A DNA stretch of 64,000 nt from Glandiceps talaboti (GCF_964340395.1 NC_135553.1:25021949-25085948), one strand, 5' to 3'. Positions 12,610 to 26,054 are shown, counted from the stretch's first letter. A program made the numbers and translations. Notes: generated by a model not told the origin, from the sequence alone.

Positions 12610-12731
12610 AAAAAATACTGTTCAGTCATGCGATAACTGATGTCTGAATTGTTGCACTGTCGTTGTGTTACAATGAATAGAATTTAAGTTTTCAAAATAC
12701 AGTAAACTGCTTGTAGTCTTTGGTGTTAAAA

Positions 12732-12799
12732 ATGACTGGACCCAGCTGAAAGATACATGACTGGGCCCAGCTGAAAGACACATGGCTGGACCCAGCTGT
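12732..12799. repeat. Short tandem repeat, about 2.5 copies of 26 bp
   Basis: The motif tgactgg(a/g)cccagctgaaag is repeated, the last copy being partial. It lies in the putative 3' flank of the preceding exon and has no obvious function. Confidence 0.7.
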
Positions 12800-13538
12800 A
12801 GTTGAATAAAAGAATACAGTACCAGTATATATTGTGACTAGGGATAATAAATATGTTTGCTCAGTGCATGTTGTAGAAATAATTTTATACATTTGTCAAA
12901 AATTATTATAAAATATATGGTGATTATGTCAATATTGTCCAGACATTATTGATTGGAGTGAGATATATATATTGAAAATATAGTTCATTTATTTATGACA
13001 TGTTATATTGTAATGTCTTTATTGTGTCTGTTTATTGGTGTCACTTCATTTAGGTATACATGTAGTCTGAACTATGGGTGGACTCCAGGTTTGGCAGATA
13101 ATGTAGACTACATAGTATTATAATTAGACCACAGTTTCTTCAGTTTGAGTTGGAGTGTATTCATATGAACCCCTCCCCCCAAAGAAATATTGAATGATGT
13201 GAAAGTTTCCATGTATAATTCAAAACAATTCTTACAAAGTAAAATTATTGTCATAATGAAAAGAATCGTTTATACTTTCAATTTTACTACTACTATTTGG
13301 CCTGTTTGAACATGATTTATCAAATGCCCCAATGCACACATGCAATCTGGCCATTGTTTCAGATGAAAATGTAGTATGCTTGCTGGACAGGTGAAGCTTA
13401 TATTGTCCAAGGACACTCAGTATACAAAGAAATAGAAGTACCTCGCCTATCAGGGATGGGGATTAAAAGATGTCTTTGTGGACTGAAACTTGTTGATTAT
13501 ATCTTTCCTAATGTTGTTTTTGATTTTTTCACTTACAG

Positions 13539-14736
13539 AGGAGACCCTGATAAATGTGACTACCTTGGTAATACACCACTTCACATGGCGGCAGCCACTG
13601 GTCACATAAATTGTGTTACATTTCTGGTGTCATTTGGCTGTAATATCTGGGGACTTGATAATGATCACTGTACAGCATTGGATGTGGCAGCTGTCCAGCA
13701 ACGTATGGATATTGTCAACTTTCTTGACGGTGTAGCTGGTAGACAGGGAGGTCTCAATAAAAAAGTGGTCAAGAGGCTAAAAGAAAAGGCTGTGAAGGAT
13801 GCAGATGAAAGAATCAAGAAGTACAACAAAATGACCTCGAAACAGGAGAAGAGAATGGAGAAAGAACAGAAGAAATTAGAAAAACAACATGACCATGAAT
13901 ATGTGAAGAACTCTAAGCTCCCAAAACCAGCTGATCATTACTCCAAAATGATGAGTACGGGACACAAAAGTTACATCGACAAACGAATTGAACAGAAGAA
14001 ACAAATGAACGGTACATTTGCTGGGTTTCAATATCCTATGGATGATGGAAACAAACGATCGGTACGCTCAACAACAAATGCAAGTGTTGTAATGACGGGT
14101 GATGTATCTAACCCTGCATCAAGAGCACCGTTGACATCTGACTTGTTTCATGGTAACTCACACTTGTCGTCTAAAAGTGAACCATATCTCAACCATGATT
14201 CGGGTATTGATAGTTATGGCGATGAAACTGACAAGGAAGGTTCAAGTTTATACGACAGACCAGGATTTGGCAATCTCATGTTCCTACCGAAAGGAGCTTC
14301 TTCAACCGCGATGATGTCGTTACCGGATGAAATTGATAAGGGAATGACTAATGATGTCCAAGACCCTGATGATACCATAGATGATACGGTTAACATTGAG
14401 CATCAAAATAATGGTAGTGCTGCACGAAGCAGGTATAGAGGTAGTAGTGGTAAAGCTTTACCATGGGATGAAGACGAGTTGGAAGATTTAGATGATGATG
14501 ACAACGACAGTCTCAGTTCACCGCTTGAATTATTCCTTGCAGCTCATGGTTTGACTGACTATCTACCATTGTTTACACAGGAACAGATCGATTTAGATGC
14601 ACTCATGTTATGTAGTGATAATGATTTAAAAAGCATTCATGTACCGTTAGGTCCACGACGAAAAGTGTTAGAAGCCATTGCACGTAGGAAAGCTGTACTC
14701 AGTGAACCTGGCTGTATCGCTGATACAGAATTGTAG
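13539..14736 (+). CDS. USH1G: SANS / USH1G homologue, large 3' exon
   Basis: SANS is a scaffold of the Usher type 1 complex in sensory-cell stereocilia or microvilli. Its central region binds myosin VIIa, and its SAM domain with the C-terminal PDZ ligand binds harmonin. The exon follows a strong acceptor (gattttttcacttacag, ending 13538) with one base of a split codon, then GDPDKCD. Reading upstream of 13539 is intron. In order it encodes two ankyrin repeats (GNTPLHMAAATGHINCVTFL; CTALDVAAVQQRMDIVNFL), a lysine/glutamate-rich coiled central region (about 13750-13900), a variable linker with an acidic stretch (about 14470-14515), a SAM domain (about 14516-14700, with LMLCSDNDLKSI and PLGPRRK), and the terminal DTEL PDZ-binding motif. 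The length of 398 codons matches the human protein minus its first roughly 57 residues, so the N-terminal exon is missing and was not found upstream. An ANKS4B-like origin is possible because the two are paralogues, but DTEL favours USH1G. Confidence 0.9.
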
Positions 14737-15245
14737 GTTTCTGATGGGATCTGATTCACCCCTATCTTTTTATCAAATTCACCATCTAACCAAGACAGAT
14801 AGAACAGTAGGATAAGAAATATATTGCAGATGAACACAAGTAGAAATTGTATCTGTATGATTTACAAATACATGAAATATTTTAGTCCATATATTCAGTG
14901 AGACAAATTATTTCCCCATTATTTTGAAAAAAATGCTGCCTGAAGTTACATTTAATATTAATGAGCAATTTATACTCATTTTGTGATGTTTTTGTGTCAC
15001 AAAAGTTTGTACTAAACAGAAAGAGAAATCAGAATTTTCAATTTATATATATATAATTTTTTTGTGGTAGCCTGTGAACACAGCAAAAGTCACAACTCTG
15101 CCACTAAATTGCATTACCAGTACATCTCAATTATCATTCTTGTTGGGATTAATAAACTAATAGGAAAATGTCTACATAGATGTTGATAGACATCTTCTCC
15201 ACATTTGTCTCCACGTTTACTTCACTTGTTGAAGTATACCTATCG
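14737..15245 (+). promoter_or_regulatory. Putative USH1G 3' UTR and poly(A) signal
   Basis: AT-rich sequence follows the USH1G stop. A canonical AATAAA at 15151-15156 is the first good poly(A) signal in the plus direction. The cleavage site cannot be fixed from sequence. Confidence 0.4.
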
Positions 15246-15681
15246 TAGTATTGGTTTCCAAGTTTGTCGCCATGTTTACCTCACTTGGTGAAGTGTACAT
15301 GAAACTAGATGTGATGAAGTTTCTACAGTCTATCTGTGATGGAGTCTGGGGAAACAACATTTCAACTACCATGCTGGGAGTCACACATAAAAATGGGCTT
15401 ACGAGGCCTGTTTGTTGTGATTTTAAGATGTATCACTCGCTTGAGAAGTGATAACTTGTCGCGAAAGTACCTGAATCGTTTAGTGACAATGTTGGATGTG
15501 AAGTATTTTCCAGTATGCACTGCTGTAGAAGCTACTTCCTGTATGGGTGAGTTGGAATCTCGTTTCCCCAGACTCTCATTTGGGGAGGTCTCGTAGGTAG
15601 AGCCCCCCGCAGTGAGAGTCTGGGTAACCAAGACTGTCACTGTGGTAGTAAATGTGGAGACAAACTTGGAAATTAATACTA
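15246..15681. mobile_element. Long imperfect hairpin, MITE-like
   Basis: The outer arms tagtattggtttccaagttt (from 15246) and its imperfect complement (ending 15681) include tttccaagtttgtc and gacaaacttggaaa. An inner pair ggagtctggggaaac (about 15343) and gtttccccagactct (about 15560) strengthens the fold. It is about 436 bp, with a GC-rich interior unlike the flanks. Open frames inside are palindrome shadows. The element lies just beyond the putative USH1G poly(A) signal. Confidence 0.6.
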
Positions 15682-17035
15682 GTAATCTATCACATACATG
15701 TAAACGTTTTCATTCCTAATCTTGTATAAGAACTATACCAGTAAGTTTTTTTCTTAGAATAAAATACATTACGTAGTAAAATACATAATTTACGTAGTAA
15801 TTGTTATAAAGTAATGAATTTGTGGAAATTTTAATGTATGTGCATTGTATAAGTATACATGCATCAAAGACTCTATTCAGTAAGCCTGAGATGACACATT
15901 GGCATTACATTTGTCAGAGACATCATTACATACAGGTCAAGTTTAAAGTCAATACTTGGAAAATATATATGTATATATAGTATATGTATGTGTTCTTGAA
16001 ATGTATTGGTGGGAGTTATTCTTGACTATTGACATGTGAGATATTTTAATCATCAAATACATTGATCATACTCCTGATTATTATCTTAATATAAATCATG
16101 AATTGAAGTGTACAAGACGTCTATGCAATACTTCATTTCTTACTGTCAATCCCAGTTCTTTTTTGTAATAGGTAGGACTTTATATAGAGTGACCTGGTTT
16201 GTCTTAGGATTAAAATTTAGATGTGAAAAACAGTTATCTGGTAGAGGTCACTGGTGTAGACAAAGGTTGGTCCAGAACCAAAGAATATCCCTATGTAATC
16301 CTTAGGGCTATGTTGATAATATATACACTACTGTGAGAACCTGGGGTTGAAACACAGGCCTTTGAATGCAAATTCTTCCTTTCTATAGAATTCTTCCACT
16401 GTTGTAGAAAATGTATGATGTAAATGAGAAGTGTATAATATGTAAATTTCAGAGTGACTTGTAGTTGTTATTGTTGTTGACTTTGTTTGACCGGACAGTA
16501 ATCTATGTACAAGTAGCTCCAAGTAGTAACCATTGAAATGGGTGGGACCACTATCTATTTGTATAAGATCAAAAACCCAAAACTTGACAACTATTATTTG
16601 GAGGTCAATGAGTCACGATACATGCCATTCATTGTAAGAAGAATTTGTATTCCCTTCCTTTTACCTTACCCGTTATATGTGTCACCACTTGTCTTGTAGA
16701 ATAAATTTTATAGTCACATTCTTTAGCTACCTGACTTTTGGGTTTATCAGTACTATCATGCTATTCTTTAACTTCTTTGTAACAAATTCATTGTCAGAAA
16801 TACAAAAGGCTACATTGCATTGAAGTATGCATTTAGAAACAGTTATATTCAATTAAAGAGTATTCCATTAGTAGAAAATACATTGAATATATCATTTCTG
16901 GGTGACATGGATGTTTTTGACAATATTCACTGTGGCAGAATTTGTTATAAAGAGGTGTAGCATAAAGTGTTTATTTGAAGTGAGTAATATGTTGTAGATA
17001 TTACTTTTTAGATACTATTATTTAGCCACCAAGAT
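15682..17035. other. Non-coding spacer
   Basis: No exon, RNA gene or strong repeat was seen. Confidence 0.45.
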
Positions 17036-18020
17036 CATAGCCTAGAGACATGTAGCTGGCTTTCTAATCAAGCAATTATAATCAGATTCAAATCAAGCAA
17101 TTATAATCAGATTCTAATCAAGCAATTATAATCAGATTCGAATCAAGCAATTATAATCAGATTCGAATCAAGCAATTATAATCAGATTCGAATCAAGCAA
17201 TTATAATCAGATTTGAATCAAGCAATTATAATCAGATTCGAATCAAGCAATTATAATCTGATTTGAATCAAGCAATTATAATCAGATTCGAATCAAGCAA
17301 TTATAATCAGATTCGAATCAAGCAATTATAATCAGATTCGAATCAAGCAATTATAATCAGATTCGAATCAAGCAATTATAATCAGATTTGAATCAAGCAA
17401 TTATAATCAGATTCAAATCAAGCAATTATAATCAGATTCAAATCAAGCAATTATAATCAGATTCGAATCAAGCAATTATAGTCAGATTCAAATCCAGCAA
17501 TTATAATCAGATTCGAATCAAGCAATTATAATCAGATTCGAATCAAGCAATTATAATCAGATTCGAATCAAGCAATTATAATCAGATTTGAATCAAGCAA
17601 TTATAATCAGATTCGAATCAAGCAATTATAATCAGATTCAAATCAAGCAATTATAATCAGATTCGAATCAAGCAATTATAGTCAGATTCGAATCCAGCAA
17701 TTATAATCAGATTTGAATCAAGCAATTATAATCAGATTTAAATCAAGCAATTATAATCAGATTTGAATCAAGCAATTATAATCAGATTTGAATCAATCAA
17801 AATCAAGCAATTATAATCAGATTTGAATCAAGCAATTATAATCAGATTTGAATCAAGCAATTATAATCAGATTCAAATCAAGCAATTATAATCAGATTTG
17901 AATCAAGCAATTATAATCAGATTCGAATCAAGCACTTATAATCAGATTCAAATCAAGCAATTATAATCAGATTTGAAAGCCAACGATGCATGAGTCTCAA
18001 GGCTACAAAGATCGGCTATG
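17036..18020. mobile_element. Inverted-repeat element enclosing a 25-bp array
   Basis: The left flank of the array (17036-17064: catagcctagagacatg ... ggctttc) is an imperfect reverse complement of the right flank (17975-18020: gaaagcc ... gagtctcaaggct ... ggctatg). The pairing spans about 29-46 bp with a few gaps. This makes the minisatellite the interior of an inverted-repeat unit. Short elements with a central minisatellite between short inverted repeats are known in bivalve and other invertebrate genomes (the pearl/HINE type). I cannot assign this one. Confidence 0.5.
17066..17975. repeat. 25-bp minisatellite array, about 36 copies
   Basis: The unit is aatcaagcaattataatcag followed by attcg, with attca, atttg and attta variants at the junction. 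The commonest form creates the palindrome GATTCGAATC at every unit boundary. A single 11-bp interruption (aatcaatcaaa) lies near 17792. No frame is conserved. Confidence 0.95.
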
Positions 18021-18179
18021 AGTTGATGTTTGTCATTGCTAACTTTGGTGTCAAATTCCATTTTTATCTTAACAATGAATTTTTTGTGATGTGAGAAGTG
18101 TCCTTCTTCCAGTAGGGTTTTCTTAGCCTTTGGCTTGTGTTTTTATCAGTACTATGATAATAATAGAATCTTTTTTGAA

Positions 18180-18559
18180 AGGGACGATTGCCTGTCGCAC
18201 AAGCTCAATAAACGACATGTTAGGACAAACCCCCTCCACCTCACCCTAAACGAACACTCACAAGTGTGACATCGACACATTTATATATGATGTAAACTAT
18301 GATCGATGCAATGTAAAAACATGGTGGTAAACACATTAAAATACTTCAGGAAACCCAGCACTGTATATCACAGTAGAAGTAAATTTTGATCAACTTATCA
18401 ACATCTCCGTAGCAAATCCAGAACCTGCTACCATTGAAGGCGTGAAAGTTTTCAAAATTTGGTTAGAATTGCGAAAATGAAGTTCAGCATTGATGACAGA
18501 CGACCCCCTAAAGAAACAAACTTTGTTTTTGTAGCTTGTGACATTGTGCGATCATCCCT
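18180..18559. mobile_element. MITE-like element with AGGGA termini
   Basis: agggacgattgcctgtcgca (starting 18180, continuing caagct) is an imperfect reverse complement of the right end 18533-18559, which finishes gcgatcatccct. It is about 380 bp with no ORF. The AGGGA end resembles that of the 1.2-kb element at 30511-31727, but relatedness is not shown beyond this. Confidence 0.5.
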
Positions 18560-21500
18560 AAATAAGTTTGTTTTTATTTTTTAATCTTTACTACACTTTT
18601 ACAGTAGATTTTGTGTTTGAGAATTTTATGACAAAGATATAGTATACATTCACTCCCCATGATTATAATACTGACATGGTTCCAGTGTATATAGTTACTG
18701 TAATTGAATAATTCATGCAATGTTGAATTGGATCTAACACTTCCCTTTAAATCTCAAATGCTGTGATTTTGAGTTTTGGCAAGGGGACCCTGACCTCTTA
18801 GAATTCAAAATTAGTGTGTTTATATGAAAACCTTTGCTGCCATCAAACTTGTTGAATTATGACATCTGTGATGTTTCAACATGAGTTTTGATTGCAATTT
18901 CCAAACTTTCATTTTTGTGAATCGATGAACATGAGAGATGTTTATAAAACATGAAAATTTTCCATTCTCATTCATTTTAGCAATTTGATTTGATGAGCAG
19001 GTGAGTTACAAAATGTGAAAATTTTGGACCTCAAATGTTATGTTAAGTAGAAGGATTTCATAGAATCAAGAGTGTAATTATGCTCACCTCAAAACAAAAA
19101 GATGACATTTTGACTTGGTTATTCAAATACATTATATTTTGGAAATGTTGCAAAGTTTTTGGAAATACCTGATTTTCTTTGAATGTTTTGTATCAAATGT
19201 ATCTCTATGAAGTTCAGTTTACTTATTTATTATTTGTTGGGTTGTTTAATGTGTCTATGTAAATCTATGAGATGGCCTGTATTACACTAAGTACCAGTGA
19301 GTACTTGGATAGGTGTGTGTATGTGTGTGCACATACCTATGGTATTTGCATTACACTGAGATACTGAAAACATTATTCAAATTTTATGCAAAATGAGACA
19401 GTTTTTCTGTGTACACAAAATCCTATGATCAGAGAGTACAATTTTGAGATATTTGGCTGTTTTGGATAAACATATGTAATAATGAAAGAACTTTATGATG
19501 CCGAGTACCAGGTTGGGTATAACTCTGCTGCACTTTCATTTGCTCAGTAGACACTTGTGAAAGTACAGCCACAGAGAACTGTACAGGCACTTGTGCAAAT
19601 TCCCTGAGTATGCCACACTTGCACTGTCAAATCACGTGGTTCTGTCATATAACTACTCAGTACTACTTTGCATGGACAGTATCACAGAGAGAAAATCTGG
19701 TAAAATTTGCATAAGTTTCCATACATTGTACCAATAAAGGCATCTGGGGAGTTTGGGTAGATTTTATTCACTTGCATTATGTTTGTTGTAGATTTGTTAG
19801 AATTTGTTGTGATGTCAAATGTGTTATTTCCTAAAGTAATATCATAGGTTACAGTATAATAGTATTTCTTTCAGGATATTATTGGAATGATTCCTGCTGG
19901 CGTCTTATGCTTTCTAGAACTGTCATTTCAGTCAAATCTGTGTCAAAAGTTCCATGAATCTCACATTTTACCCAGTGAAAGCAAATGTATGGTCACATTG
20001 ATTGAATTGTTAGCAGTAGAAATCTGAGGATGTTACATTAGAATCCTAGGATGTAAGAGCCTGTCAAGTTACAGGCATGTCCTTGGATTTAGGTTAAACA
20101 TCTCTGTATCAGTTTAGTGTATGAAGGGGGGGGGGGGGGGGGGGGGGGAGGTAGTCAATCCAAGCCAAACTGCCTCAGAAGACAGGCAAAGGATACATAT
20201 ATAAGGTATCAGCATTAATAGCCTTTTGATTTGTACATTTCTTTGCTGGAACATACCGTTTTAAGGAACCTAAATATGACATTACTGAAAGTATAAAATC
20301 ATTTGCTTCTTACATCATAGGAAAATATTGCTTATTCTTACATCTCTTACATGTAATAGAATGTTGTGAACAAGTTTGTGGTTTCCATGGCAACATAGAT
20401 CAGCTGGATGAGGAGAATGACAGATCTCAACTCTCAGACTCTTGTTAAGTCAGTTCCTCTGTACCAAATGTACCAAAAGTTTTTATGGGCGTATGTCTTA
20501 ATTAGGAAAGCAAAGGATCTGTAATGGAAAAACTGTATATATAATTACAATTAATGATTAGCCTTCATTATGCCTGAGTTTACAAATATAGATATAAAAT
20601 TTGAAAGTTATGGGAAATATTGCTGAAAAGTTGAGTGTCCCCCCCCCCCATTTCTGTGTTTATTCTAAATCAATATTCGTATAGATATAGGTATTGAGAT
20701 GACCTGACCTGACCTGTTTAGATTTAGATGTGTACAATAAAGAGAACAACAGCTGTGTAGTTTTAATTATAGAACTGTCCTTGATAGATCTATTACAGCT
20801 GAAATTTGTATATTAAGCTAAATATAAAAATATCATCATAGGCACTCATACTGCTAAAATTAGGCTAGCGTTTATTCACCATCATCCTTCATCAAATAAT
20901 TATAGATGTGTTATTAGCAAGGTATACAAATATTGCCATAGAAACTGAAACCAGTAAGATTTGACTAAGATGTATTTTAATTTTTTGTCAAATAAATACA
21001 CGTGTTATCAACTAAATAAAAAAATATCACCATAGACACTGATCCAACAAAAAATTGATTGGGATGTATACTTCATCAAATAAAAGTACCTATTTTATAA
21101 TCTATATATAAAGATATCACTATGGAAACCAAATTGCACATTTTGTGACAATTTATCTCATTACTTTGAAGATGAGTACAATATTATCTTATCTGTCCAA
21201 TAGGTTGCTATGGTGACACTAAATGTTTAAAAAACATGGTTTTCAAGACTATTCAGTGCGAACTAAAATAGAAGCTATCATAACTTTTGATGTCATAAAA
21301 AGTTTGTAGGGTGTAGTGTAGTTAATAAAATAAAGATAATAGATAAAGAGTTTGCAGACCTTCTTGTTAGTGTAAATCATTTTGTGATCACAAAGAGAAA
21401 ATATATATATGGAAATTATTACAAGAAATCGATTGAAATTTCTTGAAAATGTGTATATTGAAAGTTATGTGATGTATTAGCATTTATGGCAACTCAATTT

Positions 21501-22291
21501 ACATTATGTTATTATGATTATGTGAAATATATGGTTGTCAGAATAATAACAAAAGTGAATATATAGTATTACATCAGTACTTGGTATGTTTTCAATATTA
21601 ATCTCACAATATTTATCTTTACAAGTACTCATTTATATAGCTGCCATTAACATCAGAGAAATGTATAACCCACAATGTACAATAGTGATGTATTATTATT
21701 TTATGGTAATATTTGATATTAATAAGTGGAATATTATATTACACCCATGAAGTACTTGAAATGTAATCAGAGTTGTTAGTTTTAGTGTTGGTCAGATCTT
21801 TTGTAGCTTACAATGTAGTCATGTGGGATTTTACTTTTCCCCTACCACACCTGGCATTTTGCTAATGATATATTACTTTAATGAAACTGTGGCCAGAACA
21901 CAGGCACAAATTTTTATTTGGTTTTCAATTATTCCTGCTGTGGAATGACATCAGTAGCATCACCACATGATTAGAACCAGCTCAGAAGGTTGAGCTGTGT
22001 GATGTGAACATGATTATCATATTGCAATGTCACTGTCAAAAATTGTAATGTGTTTTTAAATTTGGATACGACTGTTATAGCAAAATGCCTGGGGAGAGCA
22101 AACTCCCCACATGACTTGATTCTTGGCTAGTTCTTTTGCAACATAGATGTTGCCTAGATATTGTGTATGTTGTTGAAAAGGAAAGATTCTTTTGAAGTGT
22201 GGGCAAAACTTGAGTTTGTTTTTCTCCTAGAAGGAAAAAAATCTAATGAAATGATGGCAAACCAATAGTAGTGAATTTAACTACCTTTCCG
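18560..22291. other. Long intergenic, AT-rich, no gene recognised
   Basis: I found no exon-like block, RNA gene or strong tandem array here, apart from a 23-base G-run at 20126-20148 and a C-run near 20640. Confidence 0.45.
20126..20148. repeat. Poly-G run
   Basis: 23 consecutive G, the longest pure G tract seen in the window. Its length in the assembly may be unreliable. Confidence 0.9.
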
Positions 22292-22428
22292 AAACACAAA
22301 CTTGAAAATTGTTACATACATTTTTTGACCACAGATTGACCCACTGTTCAAAACATGTGACCTTCCAGACTGAAGACTAATGAGTGTACAGTTGAAAATT
22401 TCAGGTAACAATTTTCAAGTTTGTGTTT
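22292..22428. repeat. Hairpin with 24-bp perfect arms
   Basis: The arms at 22292-22315 and 22405-22428 are exact reverse complements, starting aaacacaaacttgaaaattg, with an 89-bp loop. It could be a small decayed MITE, but the flanks give no clear target duplication. Confidence 0.75.
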
Positions 22429-24190
22429 GGAACAAACTGTAATATGCTACTTTTAAATTAATTTTTATTTTTTGTAACTATGGCAACAGCTGAAGATGAA
22501 AGTACAATCCAAGTGTGAGCCCTTCTCTACAAACTAGCATCACCTGTCACTATTGAAGATAAAAGGTGATTTTTGTGAAAATCCTGAATTTTGAATCCTT
22601 GGTATTTGTTTGCAAAATCAGTATACATCAACTTTTAGAAAAATATCCATGCTAAACTTTGAGTAAGGCTTCATCTTGTTCTGAGGAGTTATTTCTAGCT
22701 AAAATATATCAACATGGATTTGATAGTATCGTATGTTAGTGGCCATATTGAATATTGAAGTGCAGTTCTTTTTGTGATGATGTACATGTCATGAAATGTG
22801 TAAGCATTCAACTCTTTTGTGCAAAATATCAAAATTCTCAATTTAGTGTTTTAATTTTGCTTCTTGCAAAAGTTGAGCAGGGTGATGAGCAGGATAGCAC
22901 TTGCAATTTCACCTTCAGTGACCATTGTGAATTACTATAACAACCACCTGAGACAACCTACATGATTTGATGTATCAACTTTTTTTTTTGACCTTTGAGA
23001 AGCCATGCCTTGTGAGGCCCTAAAATGACATCATCTCCATCCTGAATTTGTGCCTAAAATTTGTAAGACAAATGTAAAACTATACCTGAAAAGATATTAC
23101 AGAAAAAGAGAAAATCTTCACCCAGCATATGATGGTGATATTTTGTGAAGTCTGTCCAGTAATACAAATTAAGGATATATGATCTGTCAACTACATGTAT
23201 ATATACATACCTATATATATTTTGAAAACTAATTTTTAAACAATTTTCAGAAATGTTAATTTTTGTTCTGCAATATTAAGATGTATATGGTGATGGGATT
23301 TTATTTAACAAGTACAATGAAATCACATTGACTGCACACATATATCAAATATTTCATGGATATATTTCTGCCTATGCATAAATGTATGTATATCTTGAAG
23401 GATGTGTATATTCAGAATTGTAGCAATAAACTATGACTTAATTTGCAGATTGGGTTTTTTTTTGTTTTTTTTATATTTGATATGAATAGTGTGAATTGAT
23501 GTGTGAATGGGTATGTGGGGGGTGGGGGTGTATGTAGCTAGGATACTGGCAACCTCAAGGGTCATTAGTAAATGAGAGGTCAGCTTGGGCATGCCTACTG
23601 TCTGCACATACATGTACCAGATACACATTGAATTGTAACACCCCTGAGATCTTGTTGACCCATTCATAGCTGTCATGTCTGTCTCAAGTGTAAAGGGTTT
23701 TGCAAGCATGACCTCATAAGTGAGCAGTTATATTCATTACCAGTTATTACCATCATTACAATCATTACTGTACAATATATACAACAGTATAGTAAACCAA
23801 AACAATTAAAAAAAACCCCTAAGTTACTGTAATACAAACTCCTGATACCTACCCCTACATCGACAGACACTTTTGATTACTGAAAATAGATATTTCATGG
23901 ATGGACATTTCTATCAGTTTTAGAACACCTTTTTTGAAAAAATACCACTTGAAGTGGGGGGGGGGGGGGGTATTTTGGAAAACATCATTTGAAGTGTGGA
24001 TGTTACAATGGATAATGACAGAATAAGTCTCATTTGGTGCTGTAAAATGGCTCCTGAACAACTGTAATTTGTCAAGATTTTCACAGTGTGAGAGAGTATC
24101 CTGTACCTTAATTCCCCCATCCACGTTTTTTCACATATGCATGTGTGCCATGTGCACTATTTCTCAAATAAGATACTCAAATAATTAGTG
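22429..24190. other. Non-coding spacer
   Basis: No gene recognised. It contains a 15-base G run at 23956-23970. Confidence 0.45.
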
Positions 24191-25347
24191 TTGGGGTATA
24201 TTACAAGTATTTAAGAATGGCTAGTTGTGTATAGCTATATATTGGGGTATATTACAAGTATTTAAGAATGGCTAGTTGTGTATAGCTATATATTGGGGTA
24301 TATTACAAGTATTTAAGAATGGCTAGTTGTGTATAGCTATATATTGGGGTATATTACAAGTATTTAAGAATGGCTAGTTGTGTATATAGCTATATATTGG
24401 GGTATATTACAAGTATTTAAGAATGGCTAGTTGTGTATAGCTATATATTGGGGTATATTACAAGTATTTAAGAATGGCTAGTTGTGTATAGCTATATATT
24501 GGGGTATATTACAAGTATTTAAGAATGGCTAGTTGTGTGTGGATAGCTATATATTGGGGTATATTACAAGTATTTAAGAATGGCTAGTTGTGTGTATAGC
24601 TATATATTGGGGTATATTACAAGTATTTAAGAATGGCTAGTTGTGTGTATAGCTATATATTGGGGTATATTACAAGTATTTAAGAATGGCTAGTTGTGTA
24701 TAGCTATATATTGGGGTATATTACAAGTATTTAAGAATGGCTAGTTGTGTATAGCTATATATTGGGGTATATTACAAGTATTTAAGAATGGCTAGTTGTA
24801 TGTATAGCTATATATTGGGGTATATTACAAGTATTTAAGAATGGCTAGTTGTGTGTATAGCTATATATTGGGGTATATTACAAGTATTTAAGAATGGCTA
24901 GTTGTGTGTATAGCTATATATTGGGGTATATTACAAGTATTTAAGAATGGCTAGTTGTGTGTATAGCTATATATTGGAGTATATTACAAGTATTTAAGAA
25001 TGGCTAGTTGTGTGTATAGCTATATATTGGAGTATATTACAAGTATTTAAGAATGGCTAGTTGTGTGTATAGCTATATATTGGGGTATATTACAAGTATT
25101 TAAGAATGGCTAGTTGAGTGTATAGCTATATATTGGGGTATATTACAAGTATTTAAGAATGGCTAGTTGTGTGTATAGCTATATATTGGGGTATATTACA
25201 AGTATTTAAGAATGGCTAGTTGTGTGTATAGCTATATATTGGGGTATATTACAAGTATTTAAGAATGGCTAGTTGTGTGTATAGCTATATATTGGGGTAT
25301 ATTACAAGTATTTAAGAATGGCTAGTTGTGTGTATAGCTATATATTG
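24191..25347. repeat. 51/53-bp minisatellite array, about 22 copies
   Basis: The unit begins ggggtatattacaagtattt and contains aagaatggctagttg and tagctatatatt. Units are 51 bp (gtgtatag) or 53 bp (gtgtgtatag), with single odd forms. Copies are nearly identical, so amplification is recent. The tatagctatata portion is palindromic. Confidence 0.95.
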
Positions 25348-25918
25348 TCAGCAGGTCTAATTGGTGATTTTGGCCATTTGTGTTACAATCAATTTGTCAT
25401 TCTCAAGATAAAAACTTCTGAATGAAATTATAGAAGAATTATGGTATTGGCTACATCTTAATGTGTTAACGAAAGCCATAAAAACATTGAAAATAATTGT
25501 ACAATTGACATTAATCCACTGCACAGAGTTGCATTTGATTTTGCACATTTATGTTACATCATATTTTATACTGCAGTGTATAATACCACAAACAGGTATA
25601 TATACCAAAGGTAACATTACCAGAAATTAGTTTATTTGCTTTCTATCAACATTTGTTATATTTTTGAAAACTAATTCTATTGAAGAGTTGTATTAACTGC
25701 AAGTAATTATAGTCTCCTATGGATTTATGCTGAGATACTGTCACAAAATTACATGTTCCATAGATTCTAGATAAACATGTACAAAGAAAACAAAAACTGT
25801 ACCAAAAGTATTATGTGTTCAGTGCTCTTTTAATAAATAACAAATATTCAATTATATTCATATGGTGTGATAGGAACATCCCATATGGTGAGAGCTATAA
25901 AATGATGTTAATATATAC
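25348..25918. other. Non-coding spacer
   Basis: AT-rich, with no gene or repeat recognised. Confidence 0.4.
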
Positions 25919-26054
25919 AGGTGTGTGTGTGTGTGGGGGGGGGGGGTGTCATTTTGGAAAATGTGGTCTTCACTGAGGGGTCACTTTGACTGGGGGGGGG
26001 GGGGGGTAGTTTAAGAAGTTCAACTCAAACTCCCCCCCCCCCCCTCCCCCAGTC
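25919..26054. repeat. GT/G-tract and G/C inverted tract region
   Basis: A (GT)n run passes into a G tract, then a tcattttggaaaatg segment, then gactgggg with a long G run (to about 26006). After 24 bp comes a long C tract ending cccccagtc, so the two form a G/C-stem hairpin. It resembles the G-tract-punctuated repeats at 30.5-31.7, 33.3 and 34.4 kb. Confidence 0.7.

Noticed and set aside
13456-13538. ATG at 13456 as the start of the USH1G protein
   Set aside because: Alignment with SANS begins at GDPDKCD right after a strong acceptor. The 28 residues before it are translated intron, and the ankyrin domain would be truncated.
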